In this document: positions 1-6,276 of the stretch, in pieces
Numbering within the stretch: the stretch's first letter is position 1
Layout: the number at the start of each line of letters is the position of its first letter
Assembly: GCA_002362385.1 (NCBI GenBank)
Contig: DEUB01000058.1
Coordinates: 1-16,165, forward strand
Direction of reading: 5' to 3'
Origin: Lachnospiraceae bacterium UBA3273
GTDB lineage: Bacteria; Bacillota; Clostridia; Lachnospirales; Lachnospiraceae
DNA: 16,165 bases
The notes under the pieces: model-generated
Told to the model about the DNA's origin: nothing
The model's database searches: none
Seen by the model: only the letters and a program-made list of their open reading frames with translations
Translations under genes and position numbers: made by a program

Positions 1-89
1 GGAAGTTACCTTTTCATTTTACCAAAAATTCTCACAGGTCCTTTGCTTATGCATTCGTCATTGCATACGTACTTTAACAAATTACTTCA

Positions 90-115
90 AAATAAAACAA
101 ATAAATGTTTTATTT
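90..115 (-). terminator. A+T-rich hairpin after the EF-hand gene, possible weak terminator
   Basis: A perfect 10-bp inverted repeat (AAATAAAACA at 90-99 and TGTTTTATTT at 106-115) with a 6-base loop lies about 20 bases past the stop codon of the EF-hand protein gene. Read on the minus strand it runs into TTTTATTTTGAAG, a poor but U-containing tail. The stem is almost all A-T, so termination would be weak. Nothing else in bases 1-134 looks like a gene. A second, smaller dyad (TATGCA at 48-53, TGCATA at 62-67) is also present. Confidence 0.35.
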
Positions 116-134
116 CATATATGATACAAAATCA

Positions 135-1340
135 CTAAACCGCCAGGTCCACATGCTGGACGGTGCCTACACCGCCGCTTTCCTTTAAGTAAACCCCGGT
201 CTTGCGGATAATCCCGTTTGTCTGCTGGGTTGCCTGATTATTCAGGGAAAATTCCGTCTGGGCGCTTCCCAGATAGATAGCCCCCACATCGGCATCCTTT
301 AAATTCATCAAAACGTCTTTGCCGTTTTCATCCTTTGTCCAGACCTTTAAATCCTTGAAAACGCTGTCAGCCTCATCGATCCAGCCGTTACCGTCTTCAT
401 CATAAGCTGCTAAATCCCCAAAGCCGTCGCCGCTCTTTGTTCCGAACAGCTCAGAACCGTCGTTGATTTTGCCGTCTCCGTTTTTATCCAATGCCAAAAA
501 TCCGCTTCCGCGTCCCGCAAAGGAAATTTCCTCTTCCTTGCCGTCCGCATCCAGATCGAACAAAAACTTCATATCGGATACGCTTGCCACATTGGAATCC
601 AGATTGATGACCAACGGATCCGTCACGATATAATTCTGCTGTGTAAAAGATTCATATTTTGCACAAAAAGCCCTGGACATCTCAACCGATACGCCGAAAT
701 TAATCTCCCGGCCGTCTGCCGTTTTTGCCAGGCCCGTGGTCTGGAATGACGTAAACTCAGCTTCCGTTACAAATCCTGATGTAACCGTTGTTCTGGTCCA
801 CACATTGCCTCCCCGATTGGGCGCAACTGATGTTAAATCTATTGCTGAGGCTGCCGCACGATAGGAAGATGCACTGTAAGATGCAGATGCAGCCATTCCG
901 TATCCTGAAGAAGACTGTGCCATTCCAAAGGACGAGGATGCTCTTTTGTAATCCGACCGAATCTGCTTAATGCTGTTCAAAGTATTCCACGGATTTTTTC
1001 CTTCCTTAAATCCGTTTAACGCCCGCAGCATCTGACGCAGCATCTCCAGCTTCTGTTCATACCTGCTCTTAGGCCCATCCGTCCATCTGGGTGTTTCCTG
1101 TTCCCTGATCCTGCCCTGGTCGAACATCTTCTGATAATTCTCCTGCTGTTTCTTTTCCTGGGCCTCTCTCTTCTGCTCCTGATATTCCTTCAATTGCTCA
1201 GAAAGGCTTTTTCCTTCAGGGGAAACCTCCAGCTTGACTGCCTGCCCTGCTTTTTCGCTGATGCTCTCGCTGTGCAGCATCTCGTAATGAATGTACTCCC
1301 TGTGGGAAGACATTCCTACCTTGCTGGAACTGATAATCAT
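135..1340 (-). CDS. EF-hand-type calcium-binding repeat protein, cytoplasmic N-terminus, function unknown
   Basis: A 401-aa protein with three parts. Residues about 45-110 are charged and rich in Gln, Glu and Lys, probably a helix or coiled coil. Residues about 135-166 are low-complexity Ser/Ala/Tyr. The C-terminal part carries three Asp-rich EF-hand-like loops: 262-273 (DLDADGKEEEIS), 285-296 (DKNGDGKINDGS) and 314-325 (DEDGNGWIDEAD). The stretch GFLALDKNGDGKINDGSELF is typical of calcium-binding repeats found in large surface and RTX-like proteins. No signal peptide or membrane segment is visible, so it is either cytoplasmic or exported by another route. The start is set by AAAGGAG eight bases before ATG. 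It is the last gene of a four-gene minus-strand series after a FliD-like protein. Calcium binding is well supported by the loops. The biological role is not known. Confidence 0.75.
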   Translation of the reverse strand: MIISSSKVGMSSHREYIHYEMLHSESISEKAGQAVKLEVSPEGKSLSEQLKEYQEQKREAQEKKQQENYQKMFDQGRIREQETPRWTDGPKSRYEQKLEMLRQMLRALNGFKEGKNPWNTLNSIKQIRSDYKRASSSFGMAQSSSGYGMAASASYSASSYRAAASAIDLTSVAPNRGGNVWTRTTVTSGFVTEAEFTSFQTTGLAKTADGREINFGVSVEMSRAFCAKYESFTQQNYIVTDPLVINLDSNVASVSDMKFLFDLDADGKEEEISFAGRGSGFLALDKNGDGKINDGSELFGTKSGDGFGDLAAYDEDGNGWIDEADSVFKDLKVWTKDENGKDVLMNLKDADVGAIYLGSAQTEFSLNNQATQQTNGIIRKTGVYLKESGGVGTVQHVDLAV

Positions 1341-1374
1341 GGTATCGACTCCTTTCTAACCATTGATTCGTAAA

Positions 1375-1392
1375 GGGTAATTCCTTTTACCC
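1375..1392. repeat. Short inverted repeat upstream of the EF-hand gene
   Basis: GGGTAA at 1375-1380 and TTACCC at 1387-1392 form a perfect 6-bp dyad in the 99-base gap between the 192-aa protein gene and the EF-hand gene, about 35 bases before the start codon. It could be an operator or a small 5' leader hairpin. It has no U-tract, so a terminator is unlikely. Confidence 0.3.
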
Positions 1393-1439
1393 GTTATTAT
1401 TCAATTTTTATTTTTTAGATAACTGCTTTTGCCAGATAA

Positions 1440-2018
1440 TTATACAGTAGTCTTTAAACTTGCTGCATAATCGTCAAAGAGCTTCTCTGTTGCGTCATAA
1501 GTCCTCTGGCTGATATCAGGAAGCTTCTGGCCCCAGGTATTTGTAGCCATCTTAAAGCCCTTTTCAAATGCCTTGCGCATTTCTTCCATTTTTTCTCCGT
1601 CTCCGCCTGTTAAAGCCTTTGCGAAGTCAAAGATCCTCTGGGAAGTCTGGGATACGCCCCAATAACCGTCGTCTGCAATATCCTTCTGCGCCTGTGCCTT
1701 TGTTGCAGGATCTACGGTAAACTTACCGCTTGCCAAAAATCTCCACATATCGTCGGATTTGCCGATGGCAACGCCCTGCTGGCTCATCATCTTATGTACC
1801 AGATCGGTCATCTGTTTTGCGCGGGCTTCCGAATCAGCCTTTAACTGTGCAACGATGGCGGAACGGTCAACAGCCGCTTTTCCCGCTTTGGAAGGCTCAT
1901 ATACTGCGCCGGGCTTTTCAGCAGCGGTCTTTTCCTCCGCCTGTTTTGCCTTAGCCGCCGTATTCTCATAATTGCTGTATGAATTTGTATAATTATTTAC
2001 TCCGCTTACTCCACTCAT
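1440..2018 (-). CDS. Conserved-looking 192-aa protein of unknown function
   Basis: No family is recognised with confidence. The start is placed at ATG 2018 because GGAGG lies eight bases upstream. The longer reading frame beginning at 2057 has no such site and would add 13 residues. The protein starts with Asn/Ser/Tyr-rich sequence (SGVSGVNNYTNSYSNYEN), followed by a Lys/Ala/Glu-rich stretch. Its C-terminal two thirds looks folded, with motifs such as DMWRFLASGKFTVDP, DDGYWGVSQTSQRIFDFAKAL and MRKAFEKGFKMATNTWG. No signal peptide or membrane helix is visible. It lies 49 bases after the FliD-like gene, so the two are probably cotranscribed. The Asn/Ser-rich start resembles that of the FliD-like neighbour, which suggests a shared export or assembly context, but this is inference. 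Confidence 0.7.
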   Translation of the reverse strand: MSGVSGVNNYTNSYSNYENTAAKAKQAEEKTAAEKPGAVYEPSKAGKAAVDRSAIVAQLKADSEARAKQMTDLVHKMMSQQGVAIGKSDDMWRFLASGKFTVDPATKAQAQKDIADDGYWGVSQTSQRIFDFAKALTGGDGEKMEEMRKAFEKGFKMATNTWGQKLPDISQRTYDATEKLFDDYAASLKTTV

Positions 2019-2067
2019 GAATTTCCTCCATTCTGCCGTTTCCTCACGGCTTATCAAATTTTAATGT

Positions 2068-2799
2068 TTAGAACGTATTATCAAAAAGATAACCGTTAGA
2101 AGTTAATTTCTTGTAATCGGCATTGTTGGTGTAGGAGCTTCCGCCTACGCTTGTTCCCTGAACCGCCGCATTGCCGATCTGGGAAGCTTTCTGAACCACC
2201 CGGTCCGCAAAGGATCCCGCTCCCTGGAACAATACCTTTAAAGTATTCATGTTTGCTTTCTGCAGGACATCCTTGTCTACTTTTAACTTATTATCCTCGC
2301 CAACGGTAATGCCTACTTTCGCCAGAAGCTTGGAATTCGTTTCTGTCAACTGGGTAAGCCATGTGGCATTTCTCAAAACCTTCTTGTTGTCGCTTTCTCC
2401 CGTAGCCCCTACAATGGCATTATAACTATCCACAAAAGAGTTGACCGCTTTTGTGATAGCCTCCCAGTCATAGTCTACCTTTTCTGTTTCTTTGCCTGTC
2501 TTCTCGTCCTTGGTCTTAATGGTCTTTTTCTCAAATAGATCCTCATCCATTAAGTCAAGCATGGAATTCTTCAGATTGTCCGCCTTTGTCTTTAACAGGG
2601 ACAACTGTTTCTTTTCGGTCTCGGACGTCTCGGCACTCTTGTCAGCATCCTGTTTTTTGTAGTAAGCCTTTAACAGTTTACCGTAGCTGCCGCTCTTAAT
2701 GCTCATATAGTCTGTCAGACTGAAAGCATTATTGTCCGTGCCCGAAGTTCCCATCATACTACTGAATACATCAGTGTAGTTGGTGTTCACGTTTGTCAT
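2068..2799 (-). CDS. FliD-C-like protein (possible short flagellar cap/filament-associated homologue)
   Basis: A 243-aa protein. The middle and C-terminal parts (residues about 115-215) read like the C-terminal region of the flagellar hook-associated cap protein FliD. There is a helix with FVDSYNAIVGA, then TWLTQLTETNSKLLAKVGIT, a 'D-N-K-L-K-V-D' strand, and a closing NTLKVLFQGAGSFADRVVQK helix. The usual FliD N-terminal domain is absent and the protein is about half the usual FliD length. The N-terminus is Asn/Thr/Ser-rich (MTNVNTNYTDVF) without a signal peptide. The start is supported by AAGGAGG about eight bases before ATG. It could belong to an unusual flagellar or flagellum-like system, or be a domesticated paralogue. 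The family link rests on pattern memory only, so the exact name is uncertain. Confidence 0.6.
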   Translation of the reverse strand: MTNVNTNYTDVFSSMMGTSGTDNNAFSLTDYMSIKSGSYGKLLKAYYKKQDADKSAETSETEKKQLSLLKTKADNLKNSMLDLMDEDLFEKKTIKTKDEKTGKETEKVDYDWEAITKAVNSFVDSYNAIVGATGESDNKKVLRNATWLTQLTETNSKLLAKVGITVGEDNKLKVDKDVLQKANMNTLKVLFQGAGSFADRVVQKASQIGNAAVQGTSVGGSSYTNNADYKKLTSNGYLFDNTF

Positions 2800-2831
2800 A
2801 GTATCATCCTCCTTGATTAAAATATTTCAAA

Positions 2832-2849
2832 TAGCAAATCCATTTGCTA
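2832..2849. promoter_or_regulatory. 8-bp perfect dyad (TAGCAAAT-CC-ATTTGCTA), candidate operator
   Basis: TAGCAAAT at 2832-2839 and ATTTGCTA at 2842-2849 form an 18-base dyad with a 2-base centre, between the possible promoter at 2864-2890 and the ribosome binding site of the FliD-like gene. The 2-base centre does not favour an RNA hairpin, so a DNA-binding site is more likely. The protein that would bind is unknown. Confidence 0.35.
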
Positions 2850-2863
2850 ATCTGTCATATTGT

Positions 2864-2890
2864 ATTTCGGATTATTTCCCATAATCCTTA
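2864..2890 (-). promoter_or_regulatory. Possible sigma-D (sigma-28) promoter overlapping a 7-bp dyad
   Basis: On the minus strand TAAG, 16 bases, then CCGAAAT resembles the flagellar sigma-D pattern TAAA-N15-GCCGATAT, with three mismatches in total. It lies about 65 bases before the start codon of the FliD-like gene. The same bases hold a perfect inverted repeat (GGATTAT at 2869-2875, ATAATCC at 2881-2887), so an operator is an alternative reading. A sigma-A alternative has a fair -10 (TACAAT) but no acceptable -35. Confidence 0.3.
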
Positions 2891-2930
2891 GCTAATTTTG
2901 GAAATTTTATAAATTTTTTTAAAATTTCTC

Positions 2931-3566
2931 TCATATTTTTATATCAAATGGCCGATATATATGATTTTTTTCATCTGAGGGCATTTCTCCGGCCTGAAAA
3001 TATATATTTTCCGTCTCTGCAGCCGGTCTGTTCTCCGTCAGCTCCACGCCCTCTTCCAGAGCCTTCTTTGCACCTTCCTCCAGGAGCTTTTCCATATCCT
3101 CATCCGGCAGGGTTTCTTTGGCCGCCTCAAGCTCCTCCATAACCTTCAGCGTTTCGTCAAGTTCATCCATGATCTCGGAAAGCATACCGTCCTCTTCCTC
3201 AACGCCCATGGCTTCCTCCACCAGATCCTCTTTTCTCTCTTCCTTCGTTTTGGGCTTGGAATCCTCCGCTGCCTCGGCAATCTTTTCGCCTGTTTCTTTT
3301 GCCTCGTCCATCAGATGATACATCTGTTCGTTATTGTACGCCGCTTTTACAGCTGCGATCTGGTCTTCATAGGAATGGAGCATGTCAAGCTTTCTCATGA
3401 TCTCTTCCGGGTTTTCGCAGACCATATTTTTCAGGTTCGCCTTTTGATTTTCAAAAAACTCCACCTGGTTCTTAGTCTGCTGCTGTCTCTCCATTCTGTC
3501 CTGTGTACTTTTTAACATCCCGCTTCCGAAGGAGCGCAGGAAGCCGCCTTCCATACAAACATTCAT
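2931..3566 (-). CDS. Acidic coiled-coil protein of unknown function
   Basis: A 211-aa protein with no recognised family. It is strongly acidic and Glu/Lys-rich. Residues about 20-95 are probably a long helix (TQDRMERQQQTKNQVEFFEN, then MRKLDMLHSYEDQIAAVKAA). Residues about 100-180 form a second Glu-rich helical region. The C-terminal 30 residues look unstructured and end in PFDIKI. No signal peptide or membrane segment is seen. The start has AAAGGAG nine bases upstream of ATG. It lies 83 bases after the upstream BlaR1-like gene and 131 bases before the FliD-like gene. It could be a chaperone or adaptor for the neighbouring exported-type proteins, but this is only a guess from size, charge and position. 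Confidence 0.6.
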   Translation of the reverse strand: MNVCMEGGFLRSFGSGMLKSTQDRMERQQQTKNQVEFFENQKANLKNMVCENPEEIMRKLDMLHSYEDQIAAVKAAYNNEQMYHLMDEAKETGEKIAEAAEDSKPKTKEERKEDLVEEAMGVEEEDGMLSEIMDELDETLKVMEELEAAKETLPDEDMEKLLEEGAKKALEEGVELTENRPAAETENIYFQAGEMPSDEKNHIYRPFDIKI

Positions 3567-3627
3567 AACCGCCTTCTCCTTTCCCCAAAGTTCCTGCTTT
3601 CAGATTTTTTAAGATCTTCCCTGCTTC

Positions 3628-3656
3628 TATATCAGTTTTATATCCGTTTTTATATC
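3628..3656. repeat. Three TATATC repeats at 11-12 base spacing
   Basis: TATATC occurs at 3628-3633, 3639-3644 and 3651-3656, separated by about one helix turn each. The last copy covers part of the stop codon of the M56 protease gene. On the minus strand the copies read GATATA followed by A-rich sequence. They lie upstream of the coiled-coil protein gene and may be a regulator-binding array or simple A+T-rich drift. Confidence 0.3.
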
Positions 3657-4960
3657 AAATATTTCATCAGAAACACGGCCAGCTTATTACTCCAGTCATC
3701 CGCAGCCAGATACCAGATGTCGTCATAATCATCCATATTGACCATGGCCACATTCCCGCCTCCGCCTGCTCCCGGCACCTTCATGATGAGATCGAAGGAA
3801 ATATACACATATTCCCCCCGGATATCCTCTTTCTCCAGGATCTTTCTGAATTCCTCTTTATCGATCCGCACTTCCCCATCCACTATCTTAACGGAATCCC
3901 CGAACTCCCTGGAATCCCATACTACCATTTCCAGATCTTCATTATAAAAAGAGATCTCTTTCATTTTCGTATACCGGGGATATGAAGTAAATGCAATAAC
4001 AAGCAACAGAGCCGCCGTTAAAATGCCAAAGCATGAAACAATCCGCTTTCTGATATCTCCTCTGTTTCCTGCCGCCTTGCGTTCGTTTAAGTATCCGATC
4101 CTTCTTCTTAATACTTCAAAATAATTTCCGTCCAGAAAGGATGCGGCACATTCCTCCTGCACGCTCTTTAACATCGTGATCATGCCGAGGATCAGCCTTC
4201 CGTATTCCACTCTGCTGACGCCCGTGACCCATATATAGCTCTCATCACAGGCCATTTCCAGATCTTCCCGCAAAACCTTTTCACACAGATATACGGCAGG
4301 GTTTAACCACCAATAGATGCGGAGCATGGCAAATAAGAACAGCAGCACGATATGCCCCGATCTGATATGTAAAAACTCATGGCTTAGGATCACTCTTTGC
4401 TGCGCTTTGTCCCAGTTTTTAGTAAGTTCTTCCGGGATCACAATAAAAGGATGTATGATCCCTCCCGAATAGGGGCTTATCTTCTCCGGCGTAATATAGA
4501 TCCGGGTCCGCCTTAAATATCTGCCGGGCAGAGCTGTACGGTCACAATCAGTCAGCCTCTCTATGATCTCTTCCCTGATCTCATCCTCAAAGACCGGAAG
4601 ATTCCTCAATTTCCTTTTCAGGTGTCTGCTCTTTATGATATGGACCGACAGAAGGATCCCCATTACCCCAAAATAAATCCTTCCGAATATGGGATCACGG
4701 GTATAATGGTAAAGACTGTTAAGATACCAGTAAATATACCCTTTAAAAAACAACTTGTTCATCCCCATAAAAACCATGGGAAGCAGCAGTGCCATCGCAC
4801 CGATATTAACGCAGGCTGCATGTCTTCTGTTGCATTTTCTGATAATGCAGATGAGCAGAAGCATTCCCATTCCCGCAAGCATTGTCCGTATGCATTTGTG
4901 AAAGCAGTACACTGCCGCGAAATCCAGAAAACCCTTAAGCAGACCCAGGATTTCAATCAT
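3650..4960 (-). CDS. BlaR1/MecR1-type M56 membrane metalloprotease with a non-PBP C-terminal domain
   Basis: A BlaR1-like integral membrane zinc protease that should signal to the BlaI-type repressor coded just upstream. The ATG at 4960 is preferred over the one at 4966 because GAAGG sits seven bases before it, whereas the first ATG has no room for a ribosome binding site. The product is then 436 aa. Several membrane segments occur in the N-terminal 110 residues and one at about 202-222. The zinc site is HEFLH (residues 194-198), with the conserved downstream DLEMACDE (233-240) typical of M56. A last membrane helix is at about 310-325. The outer C-terminal part of about 105 residues contains an Asp/Glu-rich stretch and a run of four Gly. 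It is far too short for the penicillin-binding sensor of true BlaR1 (about 250 residues), so beta-lactam sensing is unlikely. It follows the repressor gene with a 21-base gap. Confidence 0.85.
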   Translation of the reverse strand: MIEILGLLKGFLDFAAVYCFHKCIRTMLAGMGMLLLICIIRKCNRRHAACVNIGAMALLLPMVFMGMNKLFFKGYIYWYLNSLYHYTRDPIFGRIYFGVMGILLSVHIIKSRHLKRKLRNLPVFEDEIREEIIERLTDCDRTALPGRYLRRTRIYITPEKISPYSGGIIHPFIVIPEELTKNWDKAQQRVILSHEFLHIRSGHIVLLFLFAMLRIYWWLNPAVYLCEKVLREDLEMACDESYIWVTGVSRVEYGRLILGMITMLKSVQEECAASFLDGNYFEVLRRRIGYLNERKAAGNRGDIRKRIVSCFGILTAALLLVIAFTSYPRYTKMKEISFYNEDLEMVVWDSREFGDSVKIVDGEVRIDKEEFRKILEKEDIRGEYVYISFDLIMKVPGAGGGGNVAMVNMDDYDDIWYLAADDWSNKLAVFLMKYLI

Positions 4961-4981
4961 GCCCATCCCTTCTTTCTTCCG

Positions 4982-5371
4982 CTAATGCCGCTCTTTTAAA
5001 GCTTCCACCATCTCTTCCAACTCTATCAGCTGGGCTTTTGTAATGTCCGTAGATTTTAAGAAGCTGGCAACCGCCAGGGACGCATCCCCTCCGAAATAAT
5101 TCTTTACAAAGCGCCTGCTCTTTAATTCCAGGCACTCTTCCTTTGTTTTTAAGGGAAAATAATGATAGATCCTGGAATCGTTTTCATCCACCGTATAGCC
5201 CAGCACGCCCTTTGCCACCAGGCGGCCGATCATAACGCGGATGGTCTTTTTACTGATGTCCAGCGTCCCTTTTAATTTTTCTATGATTTCCGATGCAGTA
5301 AGGGATCCGCTTTCTTTCCAGATCACTTCCATGATCAGCCATTCATTTTCGCTCGGCGTTATCTCTCCCAT
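4982..5371 (-). CDS. BlaI/MecI/CopY-family transcriptional repressor (first copy)
   Basis: A 129-aa protein of normal BlaI length. The N-terminal winged helix-turn-helix covers residues about 5-75 (ITPSENEWLIMEVIWKESGS, then KKTIRVMIGRLVAKGVLGYT). The C-terminal helix region, about 80-129, should make the dimer. Family members repress their own operon and are removed by the partner M56 protease. The start has GGAGG six to seven bases before ATG. It is the first gene of a two-gene unit with the protease downstream, and its promoter contains an operator-like dyad, so autoregulation is likely. No beta-lactamase gene is nearby, so the target set is unknown. The family call is firm. The inducing signal is not known. 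Confidence 0.9.
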   Translation of the reverse strand: MGEITPSENEWLIMEVIWKESGSLTASEIIEKLKGTLDISKKTIRVMIGRLVAKGVLGYTVDENDSRIYHYFPLKTKEECLELKSRRFVKNYFGGDASLAVASFLKSTDITKAQLIELEEMVEALKERH

Positions 5372-5401
5372 AAAATTACCTCCGCATGTGCTTCTATTTA
5401 T

Positions 5402-5430
5402 ATTATCGGATTACATACGTAAATAATCAA
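5402..5430 (-). promoter_or_regulatory. Sigma-A promoter with BlaI-type operator in the spacer (first blaI-like gene)
   Basis: Minus-strand -35 TTGATT (5425-5430) and -10 GATAAT (5402-5407) are separated by 17 bases. Inside the spacer lies TTACATACGTAA (5411-5422), a near-perfect dyad that matches the ATTA-N6-TAAT form of BlaI operators described in Bacillus. A repressor bound there would block RNA polymerase directly. Confidence 0.7.
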
Positions 5431-5468
5431 GACCTTTTTTTTTTTTTAGAAATTTTTCCTCTCTTCAT

Positions 5469-5523
5469 AAAAAAGGTTCCACCCCTCTTTCCCACATAGC
5501 ATAGGTCAGAGTGATGAAACCTT
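5469..5523 (-). terminator. Rho-independent terminator of the carbonic anhydrase gene
   Basis: Minus-strand stem of 10 pairs (bases 5514-5523 with 5472-5481, one G-U pair), with a second inner stem, followed by TTTTTT at 5469-5474. It lies about 50 bases past the carbonic anhydrase stop codon and isolates that gene from the first BlaI module. A run of 13 A/T just beyond, near 5437-5449, is a simple A/T tract. Confidence 0.8.
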
Positions 5524-5574
5524 TCATTCCGTTACTTTAAATTTCTTTTTACGATTCGTCCTTTTTCATCTCTT

Positions 5575-6141
5575 TTAGTCCAGGAACTCAACCTCTCCGC
5601 TGTCGATATGGTAAACGGCGCCGCAAACCGTAAGTTCGCCCTTTTCTACCATTTCACTGAGACTTTCCTTTACAATAGACACGCTTCTTTCCACATTTAA
5701 GCAGCATGCCTTATACTCATCCTTTTCATCTCCGATGGCCTTGCGGATCTCATCGGTTATGTATTTCACATATCCCTCCGGCGCGCTGCTGATCGTCGCT
5801 CCTACGGCTCCGCAATGGGTATGCCCCAATATGACTAACAGTTTGCTCCCCAGATGCTCCGCAGCATATTCAACGCTGCCGATCTGATGATTGTCCATGA
5901 CATTGCCCGCTACGCGGATGACAAACAGTTCGCCGATCCCGGCAGAAAAAATGCCTTCGGGAATTACCCTGGAATCCGAACAGGTCACAACGATGGCATA
6001 AGGGCTCTGTCCCCCGTCGCAGGTAGCCTGCCTGATCTTCTTGGAAATGTCTCCCGGGTTTGTGTCAGAAGTCAGATAGCGCTTATTGCCCTCCTTTAAC
6101 TTCTCCAGTGCCTCTGCTGCAGATAAGTTTTCTTTGTGCAT
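5575..6141 (-). CDS. Beta-class carbonic anhydrase
   Basis: Catalyses reversible hydration of CO2 to bicarbonate in the cytoplasm. The 188-aa protein has the family signature CSDSR, with zinc ligand Cys54 and the catalytic dyad Asp56/Arg58, and HTHCGAVGA with zinc ligands His107 and Cys110. The length fits a compact bacterial beta-CA. There is no signal peptide. The start is set by AAGGAGG five bases before ATG. It lies 135 bases after the multi-pass membrane protein gene and has a strong terminator. No intrinsic terminator is visible before it, so read-through from the second BlaI module is possible. A weak -10 (TATACT) about 55 bases upstream lacks a good -35. The product call is firm. A link to the flanking regulatory modules is not shown. 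Confidence 0.95.
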   Translation of the reverse strand: MHKENLSAAEALEKLKEGNKRYLTSDTNPGDISKKIRQATCDGGQSPYAIVVTCSDSRVIPEGIFSAGIGELFVIRVAGNVMDNHQIGSVEYAAEHLGSKLLVILGHTHCGAVGATISSAPEGYVKYITDEIRKAIGDEKDEYKACCLNVERSVSIVKESLSEMVEKGELTVCGAVYHIDSGEVEFLD

Positions 6142-6276
6142 AAATACCTCCTTCTTGTCTGTGCTGTAACGACTCGTTTGTTATGTAAGGAGTATATCAT
6201 AATCTGCCTTAAAGTTCATCATCTTTATGAAAAGTTTCTTCATCATCTTCAACTCTTCCATCGTTTCTTTCTCATT

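Noticed and set aside
2036..2051. Hairpin GCCGT-N6-ACGGC between the FliD-like gene and the 192-aa gene as a terminator
   Set aside because: The stem has only 5 pairs and no U-tract, and the next gene starts 18 bases later with a good ribosome binding site.
5437..5449. Homopolymer A/T run as a slippage or phase-variation tract
   Set aside because: It lies in the gap between the carbonic anhydrase terminator and the promoter of the first BlaI module, upstream of the -35. It is outside any coding frame, and an UP-element-like role is enough to explain it.
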